Shown here in pieces: positions 1-8,565 of a DNA stretch of 45,012 nt. The notes beneath the pieces were generated by a model. It was not told where the DNA came from. It did not search any database and saw nothing but the letters and a program-made list of their open reading frames with translations. Source of the stretch: Rickettsia endosymbiont of Oxypoda opaca (GTDB lineage: Bacteria; Pseudomonadota; Alphaproteobacteria; Rickettsiales; Rickettsiaceae); the NCBI GenBank assembly GCA_020881235.1, contig JAJIYK010000014.1, forward strand, positions 1-45,012. The letters are read 5' to 3'. Numbering within the stretch: position 1 is the first letter of the stretch; every line of letters starts with the position of its first letter. The translations under genes and the position numbers were made by a program.

Positions 1-142
1 AAACATAATAAAATTATGCTAAAATTAGCATTTTTACTGGATTGCTTCGTCAATTTACTATCGTAAATTTCCTCGCAATGACGGAAAAACAACCTGCAAA
101 CCAACGTTCGTACAACACAGGGTCAAGCCACGGTATGACACC
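1..142. repeat. Left-edge copy of a long dispersed repeat
   Basis: Bases 1-142 match 41647-41788 in the same orientation with only two differences that I can see. The unit contains a short hairpin (tatgctaaaattagcat), the module ending in ctcgcaatgacgg, and a half palindrome ending in gtcaagccacggtatgac. It is non-coding and continues off the left edge of the window. Confidence 0.75.
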
Positions 143-201
143 TCCCCTTTTATTCACGAGTAATAATATAACAAAACAAAATCTTATAACAGGAAAAAAT
201 A

Positions 202-1315
202 ATGCGTGCCGAAATTGAAACTTATGTAAAAAAAATTGAGCAATCTTTAGAGTTGCTTCAGAGGTCACTTTGACGTCGATACTTCTACGGCAAGGCTTAC
301 TGAACTAGAAGAATTAGTAGCAAATCCTACATTATGGCATGACCGAGTTAATGCTCAAAAACTTTCAAAAGAAAAAAGTATTTTAGAAGAAAAATTAAAC
401 TCTTTTCATAAGCTTAAAAATGATTTAAACGATGCTTTAGAATTTGAAGAGCTGGCAGGTATTGAGAACGATACCGCAACGCTTAATCAAATAGAGAAAG
501 ACTTACAAAAATTAAGCATTATTGCCGAGAAATTTGAAACTGCTTGTTTATTTTCCGGCGAGGCTGATAATAATAATTGTTTTCTGGAAATTAATGCCGG
601 TGCCGGTGGAACGGAAAGCCACGACTGGGCTTCTATTATGATGCGGATGTATTTACGTTTTGCCGAGCGTTTAGGTTTTAAAACCGAGATAATTAACTTA
701 ATTAACGGCGAAGAAGCCGGCATAAAATCATGCACTATTAAAGTAATAGGGCACCAAGCTTACGGGTGGTTTAGAACCGAAGCGGGAGTACATCGATTAG
801 TCAGAATATCGCCCTTTAATGCTGCCGGTAAAAGAATGACCAGCTTTGCCAGTAGTTGGGTATATCCGGAGATTGACGATAGCATAGCGATTGTTATTGA
901 CGATAAGGATTTAAGAATAGATACTTACAGATCCTCGGGAGCGGGCGGGCAACATGTTAATACTACCGACTCGGCCGTTCGTATTACTCATTTGCCGACC
1001 AATACCGTGACCCAATGCCAAAGCGGCAGATCGCAGCATAAGAATAAAGCCGAAGCAATGAAAATGCTACAAGCAAAACTTTACGAATTAGAACTACAAA
1101 AACGTACCGATAGCGTTAACGAACAAAATGCTGCTAAAACCGATAATAGTTGGGGGCATCAAATTAGGTCGTACGTGCTGCAACCTTATCAAATGGTGAA
1201 AGATTTACGCACCGGTTTTGAGACTTCTGACACTAAAGGCGTGCTTGACGGCGATTTAGAAAAATTTGTTTCGGCGAGTTTATCAATGAATGTCGGCGGC
1301 GGTATTAAGTACTAG
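202..1315 (+). CDS. prfB: Peptide chain release factor 2, with programmed +1 frameshift
   Basis: RF2 releases finished proteins at UGA and UAA stop codons. The zero frame starts at ATG 202, seven bases after AGGA, and runs 23 codons to ctt tga c at 268-274. Skipping one base at 271 joins the long frame 272-1315, giving about 370 residues, normal for RF2. An SD-like GAGG (261-264) lies just before the slippery CTT, as in other prfB genes, so this is the known autoregulatory +1 frameshift rather than an error. The downstream frame shows the GGQ catalytic loop (SGAGGQHVN) and the RF2-type SPF anticodon tripeptide in VRISPFNAAG. The gene should be read as join(202..270,272..1315). It stands alone between repeat-filled spacers. 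Confidence 0.96.
271..273 (+). promoter_or_regulatory. prfB: Programmed frameshift site, in-frame UGA of prfB
   Basis: The in-frame TGA follows CTT and is followed by C, the classic CUU UGA C arrangement. RF2 abundance decides between termination here and the +1 shift, a known negative feedback loop. The upstream SD-like stimulator is a short GAGG rather than the longer AGGGGG of E. coli. Confidence 0.93.
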
Positions 1316-1331
1316 GTTCTGTGCAGGCGAG

Positions 1332-1500
1332 GCGTTGTTGCGTGGATACCTGCAACGTCATTGCGAGCCGCTGCAAGCGGCGTGGCAATCTAGAAAATAA
1401 TAATTTTCATAGCATTTTTTGCTGTTTTTTTCCTAGATTGCCACGTCGGTACTGCGTACCTCCTCGCAATGACGAGGTAAAATCGATCCACGCAACAATG
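1332..1500. repeat. MITE-like palindromic repeat (GCGAG/GGCAATC family)
   Basis: The core at 1357-1473 has inverted arms: gtcattgcgag, then gcgtggcaatctag, and on the far side ctagattgccacg and ctcgcaatgac. It is bounded by a second inverted pair, gcgttgttgcgtggat on the left and atccacgcaacaatg on the right. The spacer from prfB to 1581 holds nothing else that I can support. Short open frames here are shadows of the repeat. Confidence 0.75.
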
Positions 1501-1581
1501 CCTCCTCGCAATGACGATTTGAGCAACTTCTAGAACCACGCAGCAATATCCCCGCAGACGGCAATTTTTATCAGTCAAAAT

Positions 1582-2430
1582 TTACCTTAATCTACGAATA
1601 TTTTTAACAATATAAGAAACGGTAGTTATTGGATGACAAATAATTATTTTTACAAGTTTAATATATGTTTTAAAATTTTTATCTTCAATAAACCACATAT
1701 ACAAATCATAAATCGGTTTGTTCTTTTCAGGAATTACATATTTACCTTGAAATATTTTTTTCAAAGTTTTTTTTGCGATTCTAATTTCTTCTTTACGTTC
1801 TTCTGTAAGGCTTGTAGGGTGAACACGGTAAAAATATAAAGATTCCTTAAGATGAAAAAATTTGGTAATTAGTCCTAGGCGGAGCCAATATTCATAATCC
1901 TCTACTAAAAACATCTTTTCACTATATTCTCCTACTTGCCGAGCTAAATTAGCCCGATACAAAAAACAGGCACCGACGCAATCTCTAATAGGCAAAAATT
2001 CCGGCGGCTCTTGGTATATTCTACTTCCTATTTCATTCTTTTCGTTAATTAAAGTATAGTCCGTATATACAAGACCTATATCCTCTCTATCGTCTAAATA
2101 TTTACTCATTTTTTCTAAGGCATCTTTATGATATAGATTATCATCGGAAATCCATGTAAGATATTGACCTTTAGCTTTTTTAAAGCCTATATTCAACGTA
2201 GCGGGTAGTTTTTTATTAGTTTTATTTTCTATTATTCTGATGCGGTTATCTTGGCTTGCATAATCACGTGCAACTTCAAGGCTATTATCGGTAGAACAAT
2301 CATCAATTATTATTAGTTCAAAATCGGTAAATGTTTGCGTAAGGCAACTTTCAATGGTTTGAGATAAATACTTTGCTCTATTATATGAAGGCAATATTAT
2401 CGAGATTTTAAAGAGAAAGTTAGAAGTCAT
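1582..2430 (-). CDS. Family 2 glycosyltransferase
   Basis: This 282-residue protein should transfer a sugar from a nucleotide-sugar donor to a glycan or lipid acceptor at the cytoplasmic face of the inner membrane. Its N-terminus shows the GT-A fold signature of GT2 enzymes: SIILPSYNRAKYLSQTIESC, then ELIIIDDCSTDNS, and near residue 95 WISDDNLYHKDALEKM, which supplies the DXD-like metal site. The C-terminal third is basic and has a short hydrophobic stretch that may associate with membrane. No other glycan gene adjoins it, so the acceptor cannot be inferred; lipopolysaccharide or O-antigen synthesis is a reasonable guess. It is isolated, with repeats on both sides. Confidence 0.85.
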   Translation of the reverse strand: MTSNFLFKISIILPSYNRAKYLSQTIESCLTQTFTDFELIIIDDCSTDNSLEVARDYASQDNRIRIIENKTNKKLPATLNIGFKKAKGQYLTWISDDNLYHKDALEKMSKYLDDREDIGLVYTDYTLINEKNEIGSRIYQEPPEFLPIRDCVGACFLYRANLARQVGEYSEKMFLVEDYEYWLRLGLITKFFHLKESLYFYRVHPTSLTEERKEEIRIAKKTLKKIFQGKYVIPEKNKPIYDLYMWFIEDKNFKTYIKLVKIIICHPITTVSYIVKNIRRLR

Positions 2431-2507
2431 TTTGTGTTTTATATAAGATTGTTGGTATTGTTAAGTAACTACCGGAATCGTCAGCGATTACGAGGAGGTA
2501 CCGGTCT

Positions 2508-2649
2508 TATTGCATGGCTCGAGAAATGGCTTCAATGTCATACCGTGGCTTGACCACGGTATCCAGAAAAAACCTTAATAAAAAGACTGGATACCGTGGT
2601 CAAGCCACGGTATGACATTGGAACCATTTTCCGAGCCATGCAACAACGC
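2508..2649. repeat. Composite palindromic repeat
   Basis: The inner, almost perfect palindrome at 2537-2616 pairs gtcataccgtggcttgacc with its complement and has an A/T-rich centre with ccttaataaaaag. The outer arms are ttgcatggctcgag on the left and gagccatgcaacaacg on the right. The right arm abuts the stop codon of the aldehyde dehydrogenase gene at 2650. Confidence 0.8.
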
Positions 2650-4083
2650 CTATCTCACAACTTGCAAATTTATATATTTTGTATTCAGATACTCAAATAT
2701 TCCTTCAAATGAACCTTCTACGCCAAAACCGGAGGCTTTACGTCCGGCAAAAGGTGCTTTAGCATTTGCCGGTAATGGATCGTTAACTGATATCATACCG
2801 AAATCTAATTGATAGGTAATACGTTGAACCGTGACTAAGTTTTTTGTGTAAATATAGCATTGCAAGCCGTATTCGGTATTATTTGCTCTTTCTATAACTT
2901 CCGTCTCGGTACGAAATTTATAACAAGCAACCACTGGTCCAAATATTTCGGTTTTAAAGATATCCATATCGTCAGTGCAATCGACAATAACCGTCGGCTC
3001 TAAAAAATTTCCTTTAGCTTCTCCGCCGCAAAGTAATTTAGCTCCTTTAGCTTGTGCATCTTTTAGTAAATGCTGAATTTTATCAATGGCAGCTTTATTA
3101 ATTAAAGGTCCGATATCTGATTGCTCATTTAACCCGTCACCGGCTTTAAGCTTAGCAAATTTAGCGGTAAAAATTTCTATAAACCGATCATATATTTTTT
3201 CATCAATAAATATTCTATTCGGTGCGGTACAAGATTGCCCGCTATTCCTAGTTTTAGCAATTACTAAACTATTAGCCGTTTGGTCTAAATCCGTATCGGC
3301 AAACATAATAAAAGGTGCATTACCGCCAAGCTCTAAAGATAAACGTTTAACAGTCGATGCTGAATTTTGATAAAGTATTTTGCCGACATTTGTTGAACCG
3401 GTAAAGGATAATTTACGAATTCTAAAATCTTCACAAAATGCTTTACCGATAATATCGGCATCACCGGTAATAATATTAAATACCCCTGAAGGTAAACCGG
3501 CATCGCTGCCAAGTTTTGCAAGTGCTAAAGCAGAAAAAGGCGTAAGGCTTGAGGGCTTTAATATTACGCTACAGCCCGCAGCTATTGCCGGAATAACTTT
3601 GCGAGTTATCATAGCATTTGGGAAATTCCACGGCGTTATGCACGCAACCGGTCCAACAGGTTCATATTCGGTGATAATATTATGACCTTTATATTTTCCG
3701 GCTCTTGTAGTTCCGTGGATATTATGTATAACACTCGCATACCATTCAATAAATGATGCACCATATAGAATTTCATTTTTTGCTTCCTTAAGTACCTTGC
3801 CTTGCTCTAGAGTTAATATATAACTTAATTCTTCGATATTTTCGAGTATTAAACTATGCCATTTTCGTAGTATCGATATTCTCTGCTCAAAAGAACTCTG
3901 CGACCATCTATTAAAATCCTTTACAGTGTTATCAATAGCATTATTAATTTCAGACAAAGCTAAATTCGGCACTGAACCGATTTCTTTTAAGGTTGAAGGG
4001 TTAATAACCGGTATTTGCTTTATAGAAGTCAGCCACTCACCATTTATATAATTTTTTCCGACAATAGATTCAAGTAAATGCAT
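2650..4083 (-). CDS. gabD: NAD(P)-dependent succinate-semialdehyde dehydrogenase family protein
   Basis: This oxidises an aldehyde, most likely succinate semialdehyde, to the acid with NAD(P), feeding succinate to the TCA cycle. It is a full-length aldehyde dehydrogenase of 477 residues. It shows the substrate-entry motif ITPWNFPNAMITRK, the catalytic glutamate in LSLELGGNAPFIMF, the catalytic cysteine in NSGQSCTAPNRIF and the late motif EIFGPVVACYKF. I start it at 4083 (MHLLESIVGK), where AGAGG lies seven bases upstream. An ATG 27 bases further out belongs to the adjoining palindromic repeat. The subfamily is assigned from overall resemblance to GabD, so the exact substrate is inferred. Confidence 0.88.
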   Translation of the reverse strand: MHLLESIVGKNYINGEWLTSIKQIPVINPSTLKEIGSVPNLALSEINNAIDNTVKDFNRWSQSSFEQRISILRKWHSLILENIEELSYILTLEQGKVLKEAKNEILYGASFIEWYASVIHNIHGTTRAGKYKGHNIITEYEPVGPVACITPWNFPNAMITRKVIPAIAAGCSVILKPSSLTPFSALALAKLGSDAGLPSGVFNIITGDADIIGKAFCEDFRIRKLSFTGSTNVGKILYQNSASTVKRLSLELGGNAPFIMFADTDLDQTANSLVIAKTRNSGQSCTAPNRIFIDEKIYDRFIEIFTAKFAKLKAGDGLNEQSDIGPLINKAAIDKIQHLLKDAQAKGAKLLCGGEAKGNFLEPTVIVDCTDDMDIFKTEIFGPVVACYKFRTETEVIERANNTEYGLQCYIYTKNLVTVQRITYQLDFGMISVNDPLPANAKAPFAGRKASGFGVEGSFEGIFEYLNTKYINLQVVR

Positions 4084-4105
4084 AGAAACCTCTTTGAATT
4101 TTACT

Positions 4106-4400
4106 GTCATACCGTGGCTTGACCACGGTATCCAGTATTTATTTTTCTGGATGCCGTGGTCAAGGAACTAGAATGACACCGAACACTTTACAAAAAATCG
4201 AGCCATACAACAACGCCCATCAAGCCGGCATTGTTGCGTGGATGCCCCAAACGTCATTGCGAGCGACTGAAAGGAGCGTGGCAATCCAGGAAAATAATAA
4301 ATTTTATAGCATTTTTTACTATTTTTTTCTCTAGATTGCCGCATCGGCATAAATGCCTCCTCGCAATGACGAGATAAAATCGATCCACGCAACAATGACA
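4106..4400. repeat. Two palindromic repeats in tandem
   Basis: The first element (4106-4177) begins gtcataccgtggcttgacc and ends with the variant arm caaggaactagaatgac. The second (4253-4371) is the gtcattgcgag / ctcgcaatgac family with an inner ggcaatccagg / ctagattgcc stem. Between and around them are gttgcgtggat and atccacgcaacaatg arms. The first element supplies a false upstream start for the dehydrogenase gene. Confidence 0.78.
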
Positions 4401-4425
4401 GGCGGGAATGACATCAAAAATCTAA

Positions 4426-4767
4426 TTATACGCTAAACGATTTTCCACAGCCACATTCAGCCTTTTGATTTGGATTGGTAAAAACAAACCCCGATTTAAA
4501 TTGACTTTCGACATAATCCATTTCGGTATTTATAAGGTACATTAATGCTTTAGGGTCAATCAATATTTTTACGCCTTTTTCTTCAACTATTTCATCAAAC
4601 TGGCTTTTATTGTCAGCATATTCTACATAATAAGAAGTTCCTGCACACCCACCTGATTTTACTCCAACCCTAATACCGAAAGACGGCTTACCTCGTTTTT
4701 CAAGCAATAATTTAACTTGTTTTGCTGCTGCTTCCGTTATTGACATAACGTTAGACCTACCTTCCAT
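4426..4767 (-). CDS. iscA: Iron-sulfur cluster assembly protein IscA
   Basis: IscA is an A-type carrier that receives and delivers Fe-S clusters or iron. The start at 4767 (MEGRSNVMSITEAA) follows AGGAG with six bases of spacing and gives 113 residues, the usual size. The three conserved cysteines are visible in VKSGGCAGTSYYVEY and in the C-terminal AECGCGKSFSV. The frame stays open upstream to 4899, but that extension reads entirely through a Rickettsia palindromic element (see next entry) and has its own ATG without a good ribosome site, so I treat it as non-genic. It is the last gene of the iscR-desulfurase-iscS-iscU-iscA set. Confidence 0.94.
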   Translation of the reverse strand: MEGRSNVMSITEAAAKQVKLLLEKRGKPSFGIRVGVKSGGCAGTSYYVEYADNKSQFDEIVEEKGVKILIDPKALMYLINTEMDYVESQFKSGFVFTNPNQKAECGCGKSFSV

Positions 4768-4784
4768 AATATACTCCTGTGAAA

Positions 4785-4921
4785 TGAAAAGTTGGTAGAC
4801 GAAGATCAACTTCAAAAAGAGCAAGGAGTCTATAAGTCGAGGAGCACAGCGTATACTTAATACGTGAGCACCGCAGAGCTTATAAGACGACGTAGCCAAT
4901 TTTTGAAGTTCATCGAGTATA
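4785..4921. repeat. Rickettsia palindromic element in the iscU-iscA spacer
   Basis: The spacer between iscU and iscA is almost entirely one imperfect palindrome. Its ends pair gatcaacttcaaaaag with tttttgaagttcatc, and nested arms pair gtcgaggagcacagcg with gtgagcaccgcagagc. The minus-strand translation (KLCGAHVLSIRCAPRLIDSL) has the character of RPE-encoded peptides. It is in frame with iscA but lies ahead of a strong start. The RPE subfamily number is not assigned. Confidence 0.8.
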
Positions 4922-4922
4922 C

Positions 4923-5306
4923 TTAACTATTTTTCTTCAGCTTATAATCAGCTATTGCTGCTTTTATTGCATCTTCGGCAAGTAATGAACAATGAAGTTT
5001 CACGGGCGGTAGTGATAGTTCTTTTGCTATTGCAGTATTTTTAATAGTCTCTGCTTCGTCAACCGATCTACCTTTAATCCATTCCGTTACCAAAGAACTT
5101 GAAGAAATAGCGGCACTACAACCGAATGTTTTAAATTTAGCATCTTCGATAATGCCGTTTTCATCAACTTTAATTTGTAATTTCATTACATCGCCGCAAG
5201 CCGGTGCACCGACAAGTCCCGTACCGACATTTTTATCTTCTTTATTAAGTACACCGACATTACGAGGATTTTCATAATGATCAATCACTTTCGGGCTATA
5301 TACCAT
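4923..5306 (-). CDS. iscU: Iron-sulfur cluster scaffold protein IscU
   Basis: IscU is the scaffold on which IscS-derived sulfur and iron are assembled into clusters. The 127 residues match the family length. The three cluster cysteines appear in GAPACGDVMKLQ, KTFGCSAAISSSS and VKLHCSLLAEDA. The HscA-recognition LPPVK motif is present as LSLPPVKLHC. The start MVYSPKVIDHYENPRNVG has AGGAG eight bases upstream. It is separated from iscS by a repeat-filled spacer of about 230 bases, so transcription from iscR must read through the palindromes, or iscUA use another promoter. Confidence 0.96.
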   Translation of the reverse strand: MVYSPKVIDHYENPRNVGVLNKEDKNVGTGLVGAPACGDVMKLQIKVDENGIIEDAKFKTFGCSAAISSSSLVTEWIKGRSVDEAETIKNTAIAKELSLPPVKLHCSLLAEDAIKAAIADYKLKKNS

Positions 5307-5340
5307 TGTTATTCTCCTATTATTTAAGTATTTACTATCG

Positions 5341-5537
5341 ATGTCATTCTAGCTCAGCATTGGCATTGCTGCGTGGATCGAATTTTTGCAAAGCGTACGG
5401 TGTCATTCTAGTTCCTTGATCACGGCATCCAGTCTTTTTATCAAGGTTTTTTCTGGATACCGTGGTCAAGCCACGGTATGACATTGAAGCCATTTTTCGA
5501 GCTATGCAACAAGGCTCGCATCTCCTCGCAATGACGA
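5341..5537. repeat. Composite palindromic repeat between iscS and iscU
   Basis: The inner palindrome at 5402-5482 has the variant left arm gtcattctagttccttgatc and the right arm gtcaagccacggtatgac. It is flanked by gcattgctgcgtggatcg and gagctatgcaacaaggc arms, with extra gtcattctagc and ctcgcaatgacg fragments outside. It sits within the isc gene set and could affect readthrough or mRNA stability. Confidence 0.75.
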
Positions 5538-5539
5538 AT

Positions 5540-6910
5540 TTAATGAGTTGCCCATTTTATTTTTGTTAAATCTATTCCTTCCTGCATCATTTCCCAAAGC
5601 GGGCTTAATTCCCTTAATTTACTGATTTTTTCGGTTATTAATTCTACCGCATAATCAACTTCTTTTTCAGTCGTAAATCTTCCTATACCGAACCTAATAG
5701 AGGTATGTGCAAGTTCTTCACCGATTCCCATAGCACGCAAGACATAAGACGGCTCTAAAGAAGCTGAAGTACAAGCAGAACCTGAAGAAACCGCTAAATC
5801 TTTAATACCGACTATAGTAGATTCACCTTCAACTCCGGCAAAACTTAAATTTAAATTACCTTTATATCTCTTATCTTTATCGCCGTTTAAATGCACATCT
5901 GAGATTCTTTTATTTATACTATTTAAAAATTTATCAAATAAATAATTTACGTGTTCAAGGTCTTTATGCATTTCATTTAAGGCTATTTCAGCAGCAACGC
6001 CAAGCCCGACAATTAACGGAGTCGGAAGTGTTCCCGAACGCATTCCTCTTTCTTGCCCGCCGCCATTTATCAGCGGTGTTAACCTTACTCTAGGCTTTTT
6101 CCTAACATATAACGCTCCGATACCTTTAGGAGCATATATTTTATGCCCGGAAATACTTGCAAGGTCAATATTACATTCATTAACGTCAATCGGGATTTTA
6201 CCGAACCCTTGAGCGATATCTGAATGAAAAAATACGCCTTTTGCTCGACAAATTGCCCCTATTTCTTTTAAGGGCTGAATAACCCCGATTTCGTTGTTAA
6301 CCGCCATTACTGATACTAACATGGTTTGATCAGTAATATTACTTTTTAATAGCTCTAAATCTATTAAACCATTTGTTTGAATCGGTAAATAGGTAACTTT
6401 AACGCCTTCCTGTTCTAAATGCCGACAAGCATCTAATACGCATTTATGTTCACTAACAACGGTAATAATATGATTTTTTTTGCTGCCGTAAAATTTAGCT
6501 ATGCCTTTTATAGCTAAATTATTAGATTCGGTTGCACCGGAAGTAAAAATAATTTCTTTAGCTTCCGCTCCTATAAGCGTTGCTATTTGTTTTCTTGCTT
6601 CTTCTACTGCTTCTTCTGCTTCCCAGCCAAAAGAATGACTACGCGAATGAGGATTGCCGAATTTAGTAGTAAAATAAGGAATCATCGCCTCCATTACTCT
6701 TGGGTCTATCGGAGTAGTAGCTTGATAATCCATATAAATTAGACTTCTTGCATAACTTGCTTCTAAGGGTAATTTGTACGTCAAGCCGGTACTCGAATCC
6801 TCACGTACTTCTTTGTACGCTGCGGTTCTGCGTTCCGTGTCTCCTTCAAATTCCTCCTTATTAGCTACGTTATGCAAGAAGTTTATTGTTGATTTTTCCG
6901 CTTCGCTCAT
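5540..6910 (-). CDS. iscS: Cysteine desulfurase IscS with an in-frame RPE insertion
   Basis: IscS is a PLP enzyme that takes sulfur from cysteine and passes it to IscU and to tRNA thiolation. The 456 residues exceed the usual 400 or so because residues about 10-56 are encoded by a palindromic element (see 6744-6881), placed just before the first conserved strand [14 protein letters not shown]. The core is intact: the PLP-lysine motif [12 protein letters not shown], the [12 protein letters not shown] motif and the persulfide cysteine in [16 protein letters not shown]. Its ATG overlaps the stop of the upstream desulfurase by four bases, so the two are probably translationally coupled. The inserted peptide is N-terminal and peripheral, so activity is likely retained. 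Confidence 0.95.
   Translation of the reverse strand: MSEAEKSTINFLHNVANKEEFEGDTERRTAAYKEVREDSSTGLTYKLPLEASYARSLIYMDYQATTPIDPRVMEAMIPYFTTKFGNPHSRSHSFGWEAEEAVEEARKQIATLIGAEAKEIIFTSGATESNNLAIKGIAKFYGSKKNHIITVVSEHKCVLDACRHLEQEGVKVTYLPIQTNGLIDLELLKSNITDQTMLVSVMAVNNEIGVIQPLKEIGAICRAKGVFFHSDIAQGFGKIPIDVNECNIDLASISGHKIYAPKGIGALYVRKKPRVRLTPLINGGGQERGMRSGTLPTPLIVGLGVAAEIALNEMHKDLEHVNYLFDKFLNSINKRISDVHLNGDKDKRYKGNLNLSFAGVEGESTIVGIKDLAVSSGSACTSASLEPSYVLRAMGIGEELAHTSIRFGIGRFTTEKEVDYAVELITEKISKLRELSPLWEMMQEGIDLTKIKWATH
6744..6881 (-). repeat. Rickettsia palindromic element (RPE1 type) inside iscS
   Basis: Perfect 13-base inverted ends, cttcttgcataac at 6744-6756 and gttatgcaagaag at 6869-6881, bound a 138-base segment, exactly 46 codons. 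On the coding strand it reads [20 protein letters not shown] and then [18 protein letters not shown], which I recognise as the RPE1 peptide found inserted in unrelated rickettsial proteins. The insertion keeps the iscS frame open. Confidence 0.9.
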
Positions 6911-8025
6911 ATTAATTCCTGTTTATAAATTTCTTCAAACGCTTTAATAAAAATTTTAACGTCTTCCGATGTTTCATTATGACTAAACGATACTCTAATA
7001 GAAGAGCTTATTTCCGTCTCATTCAAACCCATAGCACTTAGCACATGCGATTTAGATACTTTACCCGATGAGCAGGCAGAGCCGGAGCTAACATAAATAT
7101 TTCGCAAATCAAAAGCTATTAATTTTGCTTGTGCATCGGTTTTAGGTACTATAATTAACGAGGTATTAGGTAATCTTGAAACGCTCTGTCCTATTATTTT
7201 CACATTTTTATATTTACTTAAAGAATTCTCTAAAAACCCCTGTAACTCTTTCATTTTTTCGTATTTATCTTTTATTTTTTCTGTTACTATTTCACAAGCA
7301 AAACTGAAACAGGCAATTGCTAAAACATTTTCCGTACCGGAGCGTATATTTTTCTCTTGCCCGCCGCCAATCATTATCGGCGTCAGTATATTTTTTGAGC
7401 TAGCAATTAATGCGGAACTACCATATCCTGCACCTATTTTATGCCCTGAAATCGTACAAAAATCTAGCCCTAAACTCTTAATGTTTATCGGTATTCTACC
7501 TAACCCTTGCACACAATCGCTATGGAAAACCGCACCGTATTTTTTAACAATCACGGCAATCGCCGCTATATCCTGAATAACACCCGTTTCATTGTTGGCA
7601 AGCATTATAGAAACTAGCTTTTTATTATTCTTACTTTGAGATAGCAGATTTTCTAGGTTTTCTAAATCAATAATGCCGTTATTGTCAACCTTTATTATTT
7701 TAATGCTAGGAGCATATTTTACATGATTAAAAATTGATAAATGCTCAATAGCTGAAATAAAAATATCACCGTCATAATAATTTTTCATTATTAAATTATT
7801 GCTTTCAGTACCCGAAGAAGTAAAAATAATTTCATATTCTTTTGAGTTTAATTTTAATCCCACTGAGTTTGCTATTTGTTCCCTCGCCTCTTCTATTATT
7901 TTTCTAGCTAAACGCCCTTGTGTATGAATAGAAGAAGGATTTAAAGCACCCCTCATTAAACTTACCATTAATTCCTTAACTTCCGGCTCGGTAAAACTAG
8001 TAGCGTTATGATCCAAGTATAACAT
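6907..8025 (-). CDS. Second cysteine desulfurase, NifS/IscS family
   Basis: This 372-residue PLP enzyme is a second desulfurase directly upstream of iscS. The N-terminus [18 protein letters not shown], the lysine motif [15 protein letters not shown], the [15 protein letters not shown] motif and the cysteine in [18 protein letters not shown] are all present, so it should be active. It is clearly diverged from IscS (for example it has HNATSF where IscS has YQATTP), so it is an old paralogue rather than a recent duplicate. It lies two bases downstream of iscR and overlaps iscS, so it is part of the same transcript. Division of labour with IscS cannot be read from sequence. Confidence 0.92.
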   Translation of the reverse strand: MLYLDHNATSFTEPEVKELMVSLMRGALNPSSIHTQGRLARKIIEEAREQIANSVGLKLNSKEYEIIFTSSGTESNNLIMKNYYDGDIFISAIEHLSIFNHVKYAPSIKIIKVDNNGIIDLENLENLLSQSKNNKKLVSIMLANNETGVIQDIAAIAVIVKKYGAVFHSDCVQGLGRIPINIKSLGLDFCTISGHKIGAGYGSSALIASSKNILTPIMIGGGQEKNIRSGTENVLAIACFSFACEIVTEKIKDKYEKMKELQGFLENSLSKYKNVKIIGQSVSRLPNTSLIIVPKTDAQAKLIAFDLRNIYVSSGSACSSGKVSKSHVLSAMGLNETEISSSIRVSFSHNETSEDVKIFIKAFEEIYKQELI

Positions 8026-8027
8026 GA

Positions 8028-8432
8028 CTATTTCATTACGTCTTGTATTGATATATTTTCAAAATAATTACGAATATGATTAGTAAGACCTAACCACAAA
8101 TGATGTGAATTACATTTTACTTTATTAGGTATACAAGTCTTCATTGATTTTTGATAACATTTTGCCATTTCAATATTCTCATCTACCGCATCCATAATAT
8201 TAGAAATTTTTATTTCATTCAATGTAGTATTAAAAACATATCCGCCCTTAGGACCCTTAATCGATTTTACTAAATTAGCTTTTTTAAGCTTAGCAAAAAT
8301 CTGTTCTAAATAATTAACGGAAATATTTTGTTTTGAAGAAATCTCGGCTAAAGTAATAGGTTTATCGGTTGACCTTGATGCCATCTCCAAAATAGCCATC
8401 ACCGCATATCTGCCTTTTGTTGTTAGCATCAT
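8028..8432 (-). CDS. iscR: Rrf2-family Fe-S-sensing repressor IscR
   Basis: IscR senses Fe-S status through a bound cluster and represses the isc operon. The 134 residues begin MMLTTKGRYAVMAILEMA, the Rrf2 winged helix-turn-helix, followed by ISVNYLEQIFAKLKKANLV (recognition helix) and the wing KGPKGGY. Cysteines at 92, 100 and 107 match the three-cysteine cluster region of IscR, with His110/111 close by. The start follows AAGGAA. A matching half-operator lies 46-70 bases upstream (see 8478-8502), consistent with autoregulation. It heads the isc operon. Confidence 0.93.
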   Translation of the reverse strand: MMLTTKGRYAVMAILEMASRSTDKPITLAEISSKQNISVNYLEQIFAKLKKANLVKSIKGPKGGYVFNTTLNEIKISNIMDAVDENIEMAKCYQKSMKTCIPNKVKCNSHHLWLGLTNHIRNYFENISIQDVMK

Positions 8433-8477
8433 ATACTATTCCTTAAAAATTTAAATTATTTATACATTATAACTATA

Positions 8478-8502
8478 ATATCATAGTAATTTAGTCAAGT
8501 AT
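8478..8502 (-). promoter_or_regulatory. Candidate IscR operator and promoter of the isc operon
   Basis: On the minus strand this reads atacttgactaaattact followed by atgatat. The left half matches the E. coli type-1 IscR consensus (ATASYYGACT) at every position, and the end TAT also fits, whereas the AGTC of the right half is degenerate. The TTGACT is also a good -35; a perfect TATAAT lies at 8466-8471 on the same strand, but at a spacing of about 21. The assignment rests on pattern matching against the enterobacterial consensus. Confidence 0.45.
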
Positions 8503-8565
8503 TATTATTTAATGAAAAAATTAATTTGTGAATACAAGTTATTGCTGTCTAGCTCGAAATCAATG

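Noticed and set aside
271..273. prfB as a frameshifted pseudogene
   Set aside because: The break is the conserved programmed +1 frameshift of RF2 genes, and all functional motifs follow in the second frame.
487..735. Minus-strand open frame opposite prfB
   Set aside because: It lies wholly within the strongly supported RF2 gene, has no recognisable domain and no ribosome site.
1321..1578. Short open frames on both strands after prfB
   Set aside because: They translate the palindromic repeat, and the same peptides recur wherever the repeat is present.
4768..4899. N-terminal extension making a 157-residue IscA
   Set aside because: The extension is RPE sequence, while a strong AGGAG site marks the shorter start at 4767.
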